This document shows positions 27,707-38,738 of a DNA stretch of 64,000 nt, piece by piece. The notes below the pieces were generated by a model. The model searched no databases and was not told the DNA's origin. It was given only the letters and a program-made list of their open reading frames with translations. Numbering within the stretch: the first letter of the stretch is position 1; each line of letters opens with the position of its first letter. The DNA comes from Limimaricola hongkongensis DSM 17492. Its GTDB lineage: Bacteria; Pseudomonadota; Alphaproteobacteria; Rhodobacterales; Rhodobacteraceae. The stretch covers positions 394,702 through 458,701 of the forward strand of contig NZ_KK088649.1 in NCBI RefSeq assembly GCF_000600975.2. The letters are read 5' to 3'. The translations under genes and the position numbers were made by a program.

Positions 27707-27770
27707 GCGTATTTTTGGAATGGTGAAAGGGCAGCGCGGCGCTCCAATTCACCATTCCGCAAATACGCAT
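27707..27770. repeat. Dispersed palindromic element, copy 4 (near-perfect pair)
   Basis: The left arm 27707-27727 (GCGTATTTTTGGAATGGTGA) and the right arm 27748-27770 (inverse of GCGTATTTGCGGAATGGTGA) differ at two positions of the core, with a 20-base spacer. The element lies just beyond the 3' end of mtaB and upstream of the GST gene. Confidence 0.88.
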
Positions 27771-27794
27771 GGCGCCCGGCTGCGACCGGGCGCC
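27771..27794 (-). terminator. GC hairpin after mtaB (no T-run)
   Basis: A perfect 9-bp stem GGCGCCCGG/CCGGGCGCC with a 6-base loop lies 22 bases past the mtaB stop and abuts repeat copy 4. There is no T-tract, so function as a terminator is uncertain; it may protect the mRNA 3' end. Confidence 0.45.
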
Positions 27795-27816
27795 CCGTCC
27801 GAAGCTCGGAGCCGTT

Positions 27817-29079
27817 TCAGGCCGCGACCAGCCGCGCGCCCGAGACGCCGGTGATCGCGGCCTCGACGATCCGCCCCTCGGGTCGGTCGGTGGTGAAATC
27901 GACCTCGGCGAAATGCTCTGTCCGGCCCATGCGCGGGCTTTCCATCAGCACGCGGTGGGTTTGCCCGACCTGCGCCGCAAGATGCGCCTGCGCCGCCCGC
28001 TCACCCGCCGCCCGAAGCCGCGCGGCGCGCGCCTTGATCGCCGGGCCCTTCACCTGCGGCATCTTCGCGGCCGGGGTGCCGGGGCGGGGCGAATAAGGAA
28101 ACACGTGCAGCCATGTCAGGTGGCAATCCTCGACCAGCCTGAGCGAGTTTTCGAACATCGCCTCGGTTTCGGTCGGAAAGCCCGCGATGATGTCGGCGCC
28201 GAAGGTCATGTCGGGCCGCAGCCGTCGCGCCTCTTCGGTGAAGGCGATCGCGTCGTCACGCAGGTGGCGGCGCTTCATCCGTTTGAGGATCAGGTCGTCG
28301 CCATGCTGGAGGCTCAGATGCAGATGCGGCATCAGGCGTGGCTCGGTCGCGATCGCCTGCATCAGGTTCTCGTCCACCTCGATCGAATCGATCGAGGAAA
28401 TCCGCAGCCGTTTCAGGTCGGGGACGAGCTTGAGGATGCGCATGACGAGATCGCCGAGCCGCGGTGTCGCGGGCAGGTCGGCGCCCCACGAGGTCAGGTC
28501 GACACCGGTGAGCACGACCTCTTCATAGCCGCGATCGACCAGCCGCTTGATCTGCTCGACCACGACACCCGCGGGCACCGAGCGCGAATTGCCGCGCCCG
28601 TAGGGGATGATGCAGAAGGTGCAGCGATGATCGCAGCCGTTTTGCACCTGCACATAGGCGCGGCTGCGGCTGCCGAAGCCGTCGATCAGGTGCCCGGCGG
28701 TTTCGGTGACCGACATGATGTCGTCGACCTGCACCGGCTCGGTCGCGCCGATCAGGTCGGGCGCCATGCCTTTCCATGTCTCGGGCTGCATCTTCTCGGT
28801 GTTGCCGATCACCATGTCGACCTCGGCCATCTCCGAAAAGCGCGCAGGATCGGTCTGGGCTGCGCAGCCGGTGACGATGATCTTCGCGGACGGATTCTCG
28901 CGCCGCAGTCGGCGGATCTCCTGCCCGGCCTTGCGCACCGCCTCGGCGGTGACGGCGCAGGTGTTGACCACCACGGCGTCCTCGACGCCGGCGCTGGTCG
29001 CCAGCTCCTTCATCGCCTCGGTCTCGTAGGCGTTGAGCCGGCAGCCCATGGTGGCGAAGATCGGTGCTTTGCGGTCCAT
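27817..29079 (-). CDS. mtaB: tRNA t6A37 methylthiotransferase MtaB
   Basis: 420 residues, a radical-SAM enzyme adding a methylthio group to t6A37 of tRNAs reading ANN codons. The N-terminal UPF0004 domain has cysteines in MGCRLN, NTCAVT and TGCAAQ for one [4Fe-4S] cluster. The radical-SAM domain holds C-x3-C-x2-C in QNGCDHRCTFCIIPYGRG for the second cluster. A C-terminal TRAM-like region includes RMGRTEHFAEVDF. MtaB rather than MiaB is supported by the MGCRLN start and the IPYGRGNSRS segment. Its ATG overlaps the dapF stop by one base. Confidence 0.92.
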   Translation of the reverse strand: MDRKAPIFATMGCRLNAYETEAMKELATSAGVEDAVVVNTCAVTAEAVRKAGQEIRRLRRENPSAKIIVTGCAAQTDPARFSEMAEVDMVIGNTEKMQPETWKGMAPDLIGATEPVQVDDIMSVTETAGHLIDGFGSRSRAYVQVQNGCDHRCTFCIIPYGRGNSRSVPAGVVVEQIKRLVDRGYEEVVLTGVDLTSWGADLPATPRLGDLVMRILKLVPDLKRLRISSIDSIEVDENLMQAIATEPRLMPHLHLSLQHGDDLILKRMKRRHLRDDAIAFTEEARRLRPDMTFGADIIAGFPTETEAMFENSLRLVEDCHLTWLHVFPYSPRPGTPAAKMPQVKGPAIKARAARLRAAGERAAQAHLAAQVGQTHRVLMESPRMGRTEHFAEVDFTTDRPEGRIVEAAITGVSGARLVAA

Positions 29080-29896
29080 CAGAGCCTCCAGACTCCGTCG
29101 AAGACATGCGCGGTGGGGCCGGTCATCCAGACCCCGTCCTCGCGCCAGTCGATGTGAAGCGTGCCGCCATCGAGATCGATGGTGACGTGGCGGCCGGTCA
29201 GCCCGCGCCGCGCGGCGGCGACGGCCACGGCGCAGGAGGACGAGCCGGAGGCGAGGGTGTGCCCCGCGCCGCGCTCCCAGACCCGCATGCGAATCCGGTC
29301 CGGCCCGGTGATCTGCGCCACCTGCACGTTGGTGCGCTCGGGGTAAAGCGGATGATGCTCATGCGCGGGGCCGAAGGCGTCGAGATCGACGGCCTCGGCA
29401 TCGGCGACGAAGAAGCTGCAATGCGGGTTGCCCATGCCGGTGGCGGTCGGCGCGCCCTCGATCGGCAGCGTCAGCGTGTCCATCTCGCGGGCGAGCGGGA
29501 TCTCGTCCCAGGCCAGCTGCGGCTGGCCCATGTTGACCGAGACGAGCCCGTCTTCGGCCGCGCGCGCCGAAAGGCGGCCGCGCTCGGTGGTGATGCCGAG
29601 CGCCGTCTTGCCCGTGCGCGCCATCTCCCATGCCGCGATGCAGCGCGTGGCATTGCCGCAGGCCCCCCGATTTTCGAGCCGTCGGCATTCCAGAAGACAA
29701 GGTGAAGATCGGCGCCATCGGTGGCATGGATCGTCGCCAGCTGGTCGAAGCCTATGCCACGATGCCGGTCGGCGATGGCCCGCGCGAGGTCGGGGGTCAC
29801 GTCGGCCACGGGGGCGCGCGCGTCGATGACGACGAAGTCGTTGCCAAGGCCGTGCATCTTCATGAACGGCAGGCCGGGAGGGGTGTTGTCCTGCAT
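29079..29896 (-). pseudogene. dapF: Diaminopimelate epimerase, frame broken at a G run
   Basis: Two overlapping frames together encode a complete DapF, which converts LL- to meso-diaminopimelate for peptidoglycan and lysine. The first frame, from ATG 29896, reads [27 protein letters not shown] up to [11 protein letters not shown]. The second frame continues [17 protein letters not shown] (first catalytic Cys) to [20 protein letters not shown] (second catalytic Cys region) and stops at 29079. The switch is at a run of six C on the plus strand (29663-29668); a run of seven or four would restore the frame. Since DapF is normally essential in such bacteria, a sequence error is more likely than a real loss. 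Overlaps mtaB by one base. Confidence 0.85.
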
Positions 29897-29952
29897 GGCG
29901 GGGCCAATAGCAAAGCCCGCGAACTTTATCCAGAAAAAGCGTAATTTTGCGG

Positions 29953-29981
29953 TTGACCCCCCCCGCCACTAACCGTAGATA
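29953..29981 (+). promoter_or_regulatory. Probable promoter of tRNA-Lys
   Basis: TTGACC (29953-29958), a 17-base spacer and TAGATA (29976-29981) lie so that transcription would begin about 4-5 bases before the mature tRNA. Confidence 0.5.
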
Positions 29982-29991
29982 GCCGCCCAGT

Positions 29992-30067
29992 GGGCCGTTA
30001 GCTCAGTTGGTAGAGCAACTGACTTTTAATCAGTGGGTCGCAGGTTCGAATCCTGCACGGCTCACCA
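29992..30067 (+). tRNA. tRNA-Lys (anticodon UUU)
   Basis: 76 bases with encoded CCA (30065-30067). The acceptor stem GGGCCGT pairs with ACGGCTC (one G-U pair), the D-arm is AGCTCAGTTGGTAGAGC, the anticodon loop CTTTTAA has TTT at 30025-30027, and the T-arm is CAGGTTCGAATCCTG. Confidence 0.97.
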
Positions 30068-30240
30068 CTGATCACTCCAGGATCATCGATCGCGGATGGG
30101 GCAGGAGCGCATGCCTCCCCCTCCCGCGGCATCCTGCGCGCCCGAGGCGCGATGGCTGATCCATCCCCTGCCGCCGTCCTGCTGCCACCATCCGGCCCGC
30201 GGTCTTGCCGCGTTGCGGCGATGGGGCTGCCGCGCCGGGC

Positions 30241-31269
30241 CTAGCTGTCGAACCGCACCGTCACCGTCGTGCCGCCCGGACCGCTTTCGGTCGAGGGGCT
30301 GGCCCCGAGCTGGGCGGCAAAGGCGCGCACCAGCTGCTGGCCGATGCCGCTGTCGGACCGCGCCGCCGGGCCGAGACCGCAGCCGTCATCGCATACCGAA
30401 AGCTGCAACCGGCCATGGTCGAGCACGTCGAGCGCCACGATCACGCGGCCCGTGGTGCCGGGGGCGAAGGCGTATTTCAGGCTGTTGGTCACCAGCTCGT
30501 TGACGATGAGCCCCAGCGGCACCGCGATTCGCGTCGACAGCCGCACCGGGGCGATCCGCGCCTCGATCCCGATGCCGTCGCGGCCGATCGAGGAGGCGAG
30601 CCCCTCGACGATCTTGTCGAGGTAATCGCGCGAGCAGACGCTTTCGATCGAGCCGGACGCGTTGAGCCGTCGGTACAGGCTCGCCACCGCGTGGACCCGT
30701 GACCGGATCCGCCCGAGCGCCTCGCGCCCCTCTCCCTCGGCGCGGGCGCGCGATTCCATGGCGATGATCGACGAAATGGTACCGAGGCTGTTCATCACCC
30801 GGTGGTTCAGCTCGGCGAGCAGCTGCTGCGCCTCGGCCAGCGCCGCCTCCCGCTCGGCTTCGATGCGCTTGGTCTCGGTGATGTCGCGAAACACGATGGC
30901 AAAGCGCCCATGCGGTTCGATCGGCGTGGCGTAGACATCGAAATGCCGGCCCATGGCGGCCGATTCCTGTTGGAAGCGCCGCGATTCGCCCTGCAGCGCG
31001 ATTCGGCCATAGGTTTCGATCCAGAACGGTTCGAGACCGGGCACCATGTCGAGCGCGGTGCGCCCCTGCGCGCCATAAAGGCCGGTCATCGCCTCGAATT
31101 GCGGGTTCATGCGAAGAAACCGGTAATCGACCGGCTGGCCCTCGGCATCGGTGATCATCTCGCATGTGCAAAAGCCATCGTCGAGAAAGCCGATGAACAT
31201 GTCGACCTCCCGAGGCGACAGCTGCAACGGCATCTTCGTCACGGCGCGCGTCTCCCTCGTGCGGGCCAT
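30241..31269 (-). CDS. PAS-domain sensor histidine kinase (HisKA_2/HWE type)
   Basis: 342 residues, cytoplasmic, no membrane segment. A PAS domain (about 20-135) contains YRFLRMNPQFEAMTGLYGAQGRTALDMVPG and ends with FRDITETKRIEAERE. The kinase part has the HisKA_2-style phosphorylation box LLAELNHRVMNSLGTISS (His near 162), then the N-box LIVNELVTNSLKYAF and the G-boxes DDGCGLG and GGTTVTVRF. This class senses light, redox or ligands and usually acts in the general stress response or through single-domain regulators. No response regulator lies next to it, so its partner is unknown. Start uncertain: 31269 or the in-frame ATG at 31233. Confidence 0.87.
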   Translation of the reverse strand: MARTRETRAVTKMPLQLSPREVDMFIGFLDDGFCTCEMITDAEGQPVDYRFLRMNPQFEAMTGLYGAQGRTALDMVPGLEPFWIETYGRIALQGESRRFQQESAAMGRHFDVYATPIEPHGRFAIVFRDITETKRIEAEREAALAEAQQLLAELNHRVMNSLGTISSIIAMESRARAEGEGREALGRIRSRVHAVASLYRRLNASGSIESVCSRDYLDKIVEGLASSIGRDGIGIEARIAPVRLSTRIAVPLGLIVNELVTNSLKYAFAPGTTGRVIVALDVLDHGRLQLSVCDDGCGLGPAARSDSGIGQQLVRAFAAQLGASPSTESGPGGTTVTVRFDS

Positions 31270-31380
31270 CCTTCCCCGGGGAGGCCCTGTGGATAAGAGG
31301 CTAGGCCGAATCGGGGCGCATGCGAAGCAAAGATCGCGGGCTCCGTCGCCGGTCGGCGAAAAGCTTCGCGCGAGGCGGGA

Positions 31381-32406
31381 TCAGGCCCGGCGCAGCGTCT
31401 CGCCACGGGTGATCAACGGCGTCAGCTCGACCCGCTCGGCGCCGCCCTCGGAGGGGTTGGCGCAGCGCGCCGCGATGATTCGCGCCGCCTCGCGCCCGAT
31501 CTCGCGGCGGCAGGCATCCATCGTCGCCAGCTGGCGCGGCAGCCCGTCCAGAAGCTCGACCCCGTTGAACCCGGCAAGACCGATCTGGCCGGGCACGTCG
31601 ATGCCCTGTTCGAGCAGCCACAGCAGACCGCCCGCGCCGATCATGTCGTTCGAGAAATAGAGGAAGTCGAGATCGGGCGTGCGGCGGAGCAGCGCCTCGG
31701 TCATCTCGCGCCCCTTCTTGAGCGCCGAGCCGCCCGAATAGAATTCCTGGTCGGCGATCTCGACCCCGGCGCGGGCAAGGTGGCGGGTGAAGCCCTCGAA
31801 GCGTTTGCGGGCGCGGTGGTCGGCGGGCATCTTGGTGCCGAGAAAGCCGATCCGGCGATAGCCCTCGCGCAGGATCGCCTCGGCCATCTCGCGCCCGGCG
31901 CGGCGGTGGCTGATGCCGACGCAGGCGTCGATCGGCGCGCCGTCGGTGTCCATGATCTCGACCACCGGGATCTCGGCGCGCATCAGCATCGCCCGGCTTG
32001 CCTCGGTGTGCTCCAGCCCGGCCACGATCACCCCCGAGGGCCGCCAGGACAGCATCTCGAACAGCACCCGCTCCTCGGTGTCGGGGAGATAATCGGTCAC
32101 CCCCACCACCGGTTGCAGCCCGGTGCCCGCCAGCGTTTCCGAGATGCCCGACAGCACCTCGGGGAACACCATGTTGCCCAAGGAGGGGATGATGACGGCG
32201 ACGAGGTTGACCCGGCTCGACGCGAGCGAGCCCGCGATCCGGTTCGGCACGTAGCCGAGCTTCTTGGCGGCGGCGCGCACCTTGGCGCGGGTCGCGTCGC
32301 TGACGTCGCCCTTGTTGCGCAGCACACGGCTCACGGTCATCTCGCTGACCCCCGAGGCTTCGGAGACGTCGCGGAGCGTGAGCGGGCGGCGGGGCGGAAT
32401 GGTCAT
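31381..32406 (-). CDS. LacI-family transcriptional regulator
   Basis: 341 residues. The N-terminal LacI helix-turn-helix is LTLRDVSEASGVSEMTVSRVLRNKGDVSDATRAKV (residues 9-43) with the hinge helix NRIAGSLASSRV. The C-terminal periplasmic-binding fold has VAVIIPSLGNMVFPEVLSGISETL, GVIVAGLEHTEASRAML, HRRAGREMAEAIL, LYFSNDMIGAGGLLWL and LAGFNGVELLDGLP. The latter resembles GntR-type gluconate regulators. No sugar-utilisation genes are near, so it probably acts at a distance. It is divergent from tRNA-Arg. Confidence 0.92.
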   Translation of the reverse strand: MTIPPRRPLTLRDVSEASGVSEMTVSRVLRNKGDVSDATRAKVRAAAKKLGYVPNRIAGSLASSRVNLVAVIIPSLGNMVFPEVLSGISETLAGTGLQPVVGVTDYLPDTEERVLFEMLSWRPSGVIVAGLEHTEASRAMLMRAEIPVVEIMDTDGAPIDACVGISHRRAGREMAEAILREGYRRIGFLGTKMPADHRARKRFEGFTRHLARAGVEIADQEFYSGGSALKKGREMTEALLRRTPDLDFLYFSNDMIGAGGLLWLLEQGIDVPGQIGLAGFNGVELLDGLPRQLATMDACRREIGREAARIIAARCANPSEGGAERVELTPLITRGETLRRA

Positions 32407-32516
32407 GAAGGCGCGGATCCGATCGGGGGCATTTCGGGCGAGCTATAGGATGCGCCGCGGGGCTTGTCCAAGCGGCGTTGACGGGCCGGGCAAAGCCGGG
32501 CATGGAAGAGGCGGAT

Positions 32517-32593
32517 GGCCCCGTGGCTCAACTGGATAGAGCAATCCCCTCCTAAGGGATAGGTTGCAGGTTCGAGTCCTGCCGGGGTCGCCA
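32517..32593 (+). tRNA. tRNA-Arg (anticodon CCU)
   Basis: 77 bases with encoded CCA. The acceptor stem GGCCCCG pairs with CGGGGTC, the D-arm is GGCTCAACTGGATAGAGC, the anticodon stem is ATCCC/GGGAT with loop CTCCTAA (CCT at 32551-32553), and the T-arm is CAGGTTCGAGTCCTG. A TTGACG box at 32478-32483 is suitably placed for a -35 element, but the -10 is poor. Confidence 0.96.
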
Positions 32594-32766
32594 CCTCCCT
32601 TCAGATCGCGCTCACGCAATTGTGCGGGTCCGCACGGAACCATGTTGCATACTGGCATTTACCACGTCGGGATCGTAGCACGAAATCGCGGTTGCGAAAC
32701 AATACCGGGTGCATCCGCCGGGAGAGCGATACCTGTCGTCCGACCGCCCGCGACGAGAAGGCGCCG

Positions 32767-33483
32767 ATGAAGGTCGAGGAAAAAGGCACAGGAGACACGG
32801 GCAACCAGCTGCTGGCCCGGATGCCCGCGGCGCTGGCCGATCTCGTGTTCGGCGATCTCGAGCCCGTCGACCTGCCGCAGGGCATGATCCTCGAAGAGCC
32901 GAACGAACCGGTCGAGCATGTCTATTTCCCCACATCCGGCGTGATCTCGATCGTCGCGATGAGCGACCGGGCCGTCGCGCAGATCGAAGCGGGGCTGGTC
33001 GGGCGCGAGGGCATGTCGGGGGCGATGCTGGCGCTCGGGACCGACCGGTCGCCGCACCAGACCACGGTGCAGATCGGCGGCGCGGGCTACCGGCTGGAGG
33101 CCGACCGGCTGCGCGCGGCGTTGCAGCAGGACGCGCTGCGCGAGCGGCTCTTGCATTACTGCCACGCGCTGTCGGTGCAGACCGCGCATACCGCGCTCGC
33201 CAATGCCAAGCTCAAGCTCGACGCCCGCCTCGCGCGCTGGCTCTTGATGTGCCACGACCGGATCGACGGCGACGAGGTGCCGCTGACGCATGGTTTCCTG
33301 TCGGTGATGCTCGGCGTGCGCCGCGCCGGGGTGACGGTGTCGCTGCACATCCTCGAAGGGCAGGGGCTGGTGCGGGCCACGCGCGGGCTGATCCGCATTC
33401 TCGACCGCGACGGGCTCGAACAGATGGTCGGCGGCTGCTACGGCGTGCCGGAGGCGGAATACGCGCGGCTGTTGCAGGGCTGA
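32767..33483 (+). CDS. Crp/Fnr-family transcriptional regulator
   Basis: 238 residues. The N-terminal cyclic-nucleotide-binding-like barrel (about 10-130) reads VFGDLEPVDLPQGMILEEPNEPVEHVYFPTSGVISIV and lacks the Fnr cysteines and the cAMP-binding RxS motif. A long dimer helix contains the unusual LLHYCHALSVQTAHTALANAKLKLDARLARWLLMCHDR. The C-terminal HTH is PLTHGFLSVMLGVRRAGVTVSLHILEGQGLVRATRG. This variant (LARWLLMCHDR, MLGVRR) matches the subgroup common in rhizobia and Rhodobacteraceae with unknown ligand. ATG 32767 has GAAGG upstream. Confidence 0.9.
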   Translation: MKVEEKGTGDTGNQLLARMPAALADLVFGDLEPVDLPQGMILEEPNEPVEHVYFPTSGVISIVAMSDRAVAQIEAGLVGREGMSGAMLALGTDRSPHQTTVQIGGAGYRLEADRLRAALQQDALRERLLHYCHALSVQTAHTALANAKLKLDARLARWLLMCHDRIDGDEVPLTHGFLSVMLGVRRAGVTVSLHILEGQGLVRATRGLIRILDRDGLEQMVGGCYGVPEAEYARLLQG

Positions 33484-33496
33484 TCGGGCGGCGCCC

Positions 33497-34225
33497 TCAC
33501 AGCATCCGGATCACCGATTTGTCGATCGCCAGAACATAGCCGCGCTTGGCGATGTTCTTGACCAGAAGCTCGCTGACCAGCTGGTTGCCCAGGCTGTCGC
33601 GCAGCCGCTTGATCCGGGTGGCGCCCGCCGCCTCGTCGCAATCGGCGGCCGAGCGGCCCGAGATCACCGCCTCGATCTCCGACCCCGACAGCACCTCGTC
33701 ATCCATCCGCGCCTCGGCCAGCGCCGACAGCGTCTCGATCGCGGCCGCCGTCAGCTTGAACTCGAAATCATTGAGCCGCACCGCGTTCTGGTCGCGGGCG
33801 ATCACGAGGGAATTGACCTCGATCCCCTTGCGCTCGATCCGGCCCATGCGGCGGTTGAGCTGGACCAGCATCAGCAAGAACGCCACCGCCGCCACCAGCA
33901 TCGCCAGCGCGAAGGTCAGCAGCACGAAGATCACGAAGCGATAGCTCGCCAGCACCTCGGAAAAGGCGGTGCCCGATTGCGCGAGGATTTCCAGAAGCTT
34001 GATCTCGGCCCGCGCGGTCAGGTCGTCATTCTCGACGAACAGCCGCTCGACCCGGGCGTTGAAGGCGTTGGCGTCTGGCAGGTTGACGAACAGCAGGATC
34101 GCCGCGCCGACCAGCAACAGCGCGATCGCGGCGAGCCCCGCCGTCACGATCCGGTTGCCGGCCTGTCTCGCTTCAGTAGCGGAGGTAGTAATCGCCTGCA
34201 CTGTCCCGCCTTTTCTCCAGACCAT
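33497..34225 (-). CDS. Membrane protein with C-terminal winged-helix DNA-binding-like domain
   Basis: 242 residues. Two membrane helices (about 28-49 and 94-125) flank a short periplasmic loop (about 44 residues). The C-terminal domain (about 140-240) has the OmpR-type winged-helix pattern: VRLNDFEFKLTAAAIETLSALAEA, VLSGSEIEAVISG, the recognition-like helix GATRIKRLRDSLG and a wing ending AKRGYVLAI. With the basic RRMGRIERK after helix 2, the domain should be cytoplasmic. A membrane-tethered regulator with the DNA-binding part at the C-terminus is the reverse of ToxR/CadC. Start uncertain: ATG 34225 overlaps the upstream gene by 53 bases; GTG 34201 has AAGG at a good distance. Confidence 0.7.
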   Translation of the reverse strand: MVWRKGGTVQAITTSATEARQAGNRIVTAGLAAIALLLVGAAILLFVNLPDANAFNARVERLFVENDDLTARAEIKLLEILAQSGTAFSEVLASYRFVIFVLLTFALAMLVAAVAFLLMLVQLNRRMGRIERKGIEVNSLVIARDQNAVRLNDFEFKLTAAAIETLSALAEARMDDEVLSGSEIEAVISGRSAADCDEAAGATRIKRLRDSLGNQLVSELLVKNIAKRGYVLAIDKSVIRML

Positions 34226-34457
34226 CGTCGCCGAACAGGCTCACGATGGCAAGGAGCGACCAGCCATCCGAGCCGAGCCGCGGGCGCAGCTCGTCCGCGG
34301 CGGCGTCGGGTTGGTCGCATGGCGCGGAGATTTCGGCAACGCCGTAATGCAGCCTGAGCGGATCGTCGCGCTTGGCCTTGTAATCGGCGTAGCAGGCCGC
34401 CTGCGCCGAAACGGCGCTGAGGGCGAGGGCACAAAGGGTGAGGGCGAGGGTTTTCAT
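34173..34457 (-). CDS. Small secreted protein of unknown function
   Basis: 94 residues. A signal peptide (MKTLALTLCALALSAVSAQA) leaves a mature start ACYADYKAKRDDPLRLHYGVAEI. Two cysteines in the mature part could form a disulphide. The tail is KRRDSAGDYYLRY. I recognise it only as a conserved Rhodobacteraceae hypothetical type. Its end overlaps the start of the membrane winged-helix gene, so the two are probably cotranscribed and may work together. It is divergent from the coiled-coil secreted protein across a 33-bp inverted repeat. Confidence 0.75.
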   Translation of the reverse strand: MKTLALTLCALALSAVSAQAACYADYKAKRDDPLRLHYGVAEISAPCDQPDAAADELRPRLGSDGWSLLAIVSLFGDDGLEKRRDSAGDYYLRY

Positions 34458-34490
34458 GCCCTGCACCATGCTGTGTCGGCGCGCGCTATT

Positions 34491-34523
34491 CAATAACGCG
34501 GCCCACGCGCCGCCGCGTTATTG
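34491..34523. promoter_or_regulatory. 33-bp inverted repeat between divergent genes (possible operator)
   Basis: CAATAACGCGG (34491-34501) and its perfect inverse CCGCGTTATTG (34513-34523) are separated by 11 bases. The centre lies 50 bases from the start of the small secreted-protein gene (34457) and about 131 bases from the start at 34638. No T-run follows, so an operator for a dimeric regulator is the favoured reading. Confidence 0.6.
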
Positions 34524-34637
34524 CCTGTCGGGGCCATTGCCCCAACTTTGCCCGCAAGACCTGTTCCCCCCGGCCCCGCAAGACCGGCCGGCCGCAGGGT
34601 ATCCGCTCCGCCCGGGAGCCGCATGACGGAGACCGCC

Positions 34638-35615
34638 ATGGCACGACGCCTCATCGCCGCGACGCTTTCGCTGTCGCTGGGCCTTTCCGGCCTCGCGCCT
34701 GCGCCTGCCGTGGCGCAGAACGACGAGAACATGGGCCGCCTGATCGGCGGGCTGGTGGCGCTTGGCGTGATCGGCGCCGCCGCGCATCGCGAACGCGAAA
34801 AGGACCGAAAGAAAGAGGAAGAGCGCGCCGAGAAAGAGGAAAGAGAGGCGCGCAAGGAGGCGAGACAGGCCGCAAGGAAAGCCCGCAAGGAAAAAGAGAA
34901 GCGCCGCGCACAGGCCAAGGCGCGGCTCGACGAACAGCTCGAGCGGCTGACCGACGCCGAGGAGGACCGGCGCGACAGCGATGGCGATGCGCGCACCCGC
35001 GCGGCGCTGGGCGCGCTGGGCGCGATCATCGCCGGGCAGGGTGCCGCTGGCGGGATCGAGGCGATCACCCGCGAACTCGGCCTCGATCCGGGCGATGCGC
35101 AGGCCGAGGCGCAGGCGCGTGAACGCGCGCAGGCCGAAGCCGAAGCACAGGCCCAAGCCGAAGCGGAGGCCCGCCGCGCCGAGATCGTGCGGCAGGCCGA
35201 AGAGGCGCGGCTGGCCGAGCTTGCCCGCGACGCCGAAGAGCGTCGCCGCGCCGAGGCCCGTGCCCGGCTCGACGCGCGGAGCGCACCGCGCGCGACAGAG
35301 GCGCTGCCGCCGGTGCCGCGCGACGAGGTCACCGCCGACCTCTTGCGCGACTGGGAGCCCGCGCCCGCGCCGCGCCAGCCCGAGACCACCACGCCGGTGG
35401 CGACGGGCGAGATCCCCTTTGCCTGCCTGCGCCGCCAGCAGGCCGGTTTCGAAGCCGCCTCGGTGGTCGATGGCGATTGTCTCGACGACTACCCGGTGCT
35501 GGCGCGGAGCTTTCCGCTCGATTGCGCCGTCACCGGTCAGGCCGAAGGTCGGATCACTTCCGGCTACGACACGCAGTGCCTGCGCGATCGTGGCTACAGG
35601 GTTGCCGTCCGGTAA
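34638..35615 (+). CDS. Secreted coiled-coil protein of unknown function
   Basis: 325 residues. A signal peptide ([27 protein letters not shown]) is followed by [21 protein letters not shown], then two highly charged Ala/Glu/Lys/Arg helical stretches (about 55-105 and 155-215) likely to form coiled coils. The C-terminal part (about 255-325) has four cysteines in [24 protein letters not shown] and [12 protein letters not shown] and may be a small disulphide domain. ATG 34638 was chosen for GGAGA upstream; an ATG at 34623 is also possible. Function unknown; periplasmic location inferred. Confidence 0.75.
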   Translation: MARRLIAATLSLSLGLSGLAPAPAVAQNDENMGRLIGGLVALGVIGAAAHREREKDRKKEEERAEKEEREARKEARQAARKARKEKEKRRAQAKARLDEQLERLTDAEEDRRDSDGDARTRAALGALGAIIAGQGAAGGIEAITRELGLDPGDAQAEAQARERAQAEAEAQAQAEAEARRAEIVRQAEEARLAELARDAEERRRAEARARLDARSAPRATEALPPVPRDEVTADLLRDWEPAPAPRQPETTTPVATGEIPFACLRRQQAGFEAASVVDGDCLDDYPVLARSFPLDCAVTGQAEGRITSGYDTQCLRDRGYRVAVR

Positions 35616-35760
35616 AACGGTCGAGCATGGGTGCGGCCTTTGCCCCAGTTGCCGCATCCGCTTCGGGGGCGGGGGATGTCATGTCCTTCGCCCCCCATTT
35701 CATTCACGACGCCGCGCCACGAGGCTTGATCGCCGCGCCATGCCGCGCCAGAAGCGCGCC

Positions 35761-36388
35761 ATGCCACCCGATTACGCAGCCGAATCCGCCGCCCGCGCAC
35801 GTGGGCTTTCCCGTATCTGCGGCGTCGACGAGGTCGGGCGCGGCCCGCTCGCCGGGCCGGTCACAGCTGCGGCGGTGATTCTCGACCCTGACCGCATTCC
35901 CGAAGGGCTCGACGATTCGAAGCGGCTGACGGCGCGGCGCCGGGCCGCGCTGGCGGCCGAGATCGCCGAAGTGGCCGAGGTCTCGATCGCCCATGCCAGC
36001 GTCGCGGAAATCGAGACACACAACATCCTGCGTGCCGCGCATATCGCGATGATCCGCGCCATCGCCGGGCTGCCCGCACCGCCCGGCCACGTGCTGGTCG
36101 ACGGCAACATGGTGCCGCGCGGGCTCAACCACCCTTGCGAGACGCTGGTGGGCGGCGATGGCCGGTCGCTGTCGATCGCCGCCGCCTCGATCGTCGCCAA
36201 GGTGGCGCGCGACGCGCTCATGGCCGATCTGGCCCGCGCCCATCCCGGCTATGGCTGGGAGCGCAACGCGGGCTATGGAACGGCCCAGCACAAGGCCGCC
36301 CTGCTAGATCTGGGGGTTACGCCCCACCATAGACGGGGTTTCAAGCCCATCCACAACATCTTGTATCAAGCCGCAATCGCAAGCGACT

Positions 36389-36390
<2 letters not shown>
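35761..36390 (+). CDS. rnhB: Ribonuclease HII
   Basis: 209 residues. It cleaves RNA of RNA-DNA hybrids and misincorporated ribonucleotides. The catalytic Asp-Glu pair is in [15 protein letters not shown], a third carboxylate is in [18 protein letters not shown], followed by [17 protein letters not shown] and [21 protein letters not shown], all family signatures. Start uncertain between ATG 35761 and 35740. It precedes ccrM by 90 bases, the same neighbour order as in Caulobacter (from memory). Those 90 bases hold a complete promoter, so ccrM can be transcribed on its own. Confidence 0.94.
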
Positions 36391-38729
<2,339 letters not shown>

Positions 38730-38738
38730 GCGCGGAGC

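Noticed and set aside
33485-33496. A terminator between the Crp/Fnr and membrane regulator genes
   Set aside because: Only a 4-bp stem (GGGC/GCCC) without a T-run is present.
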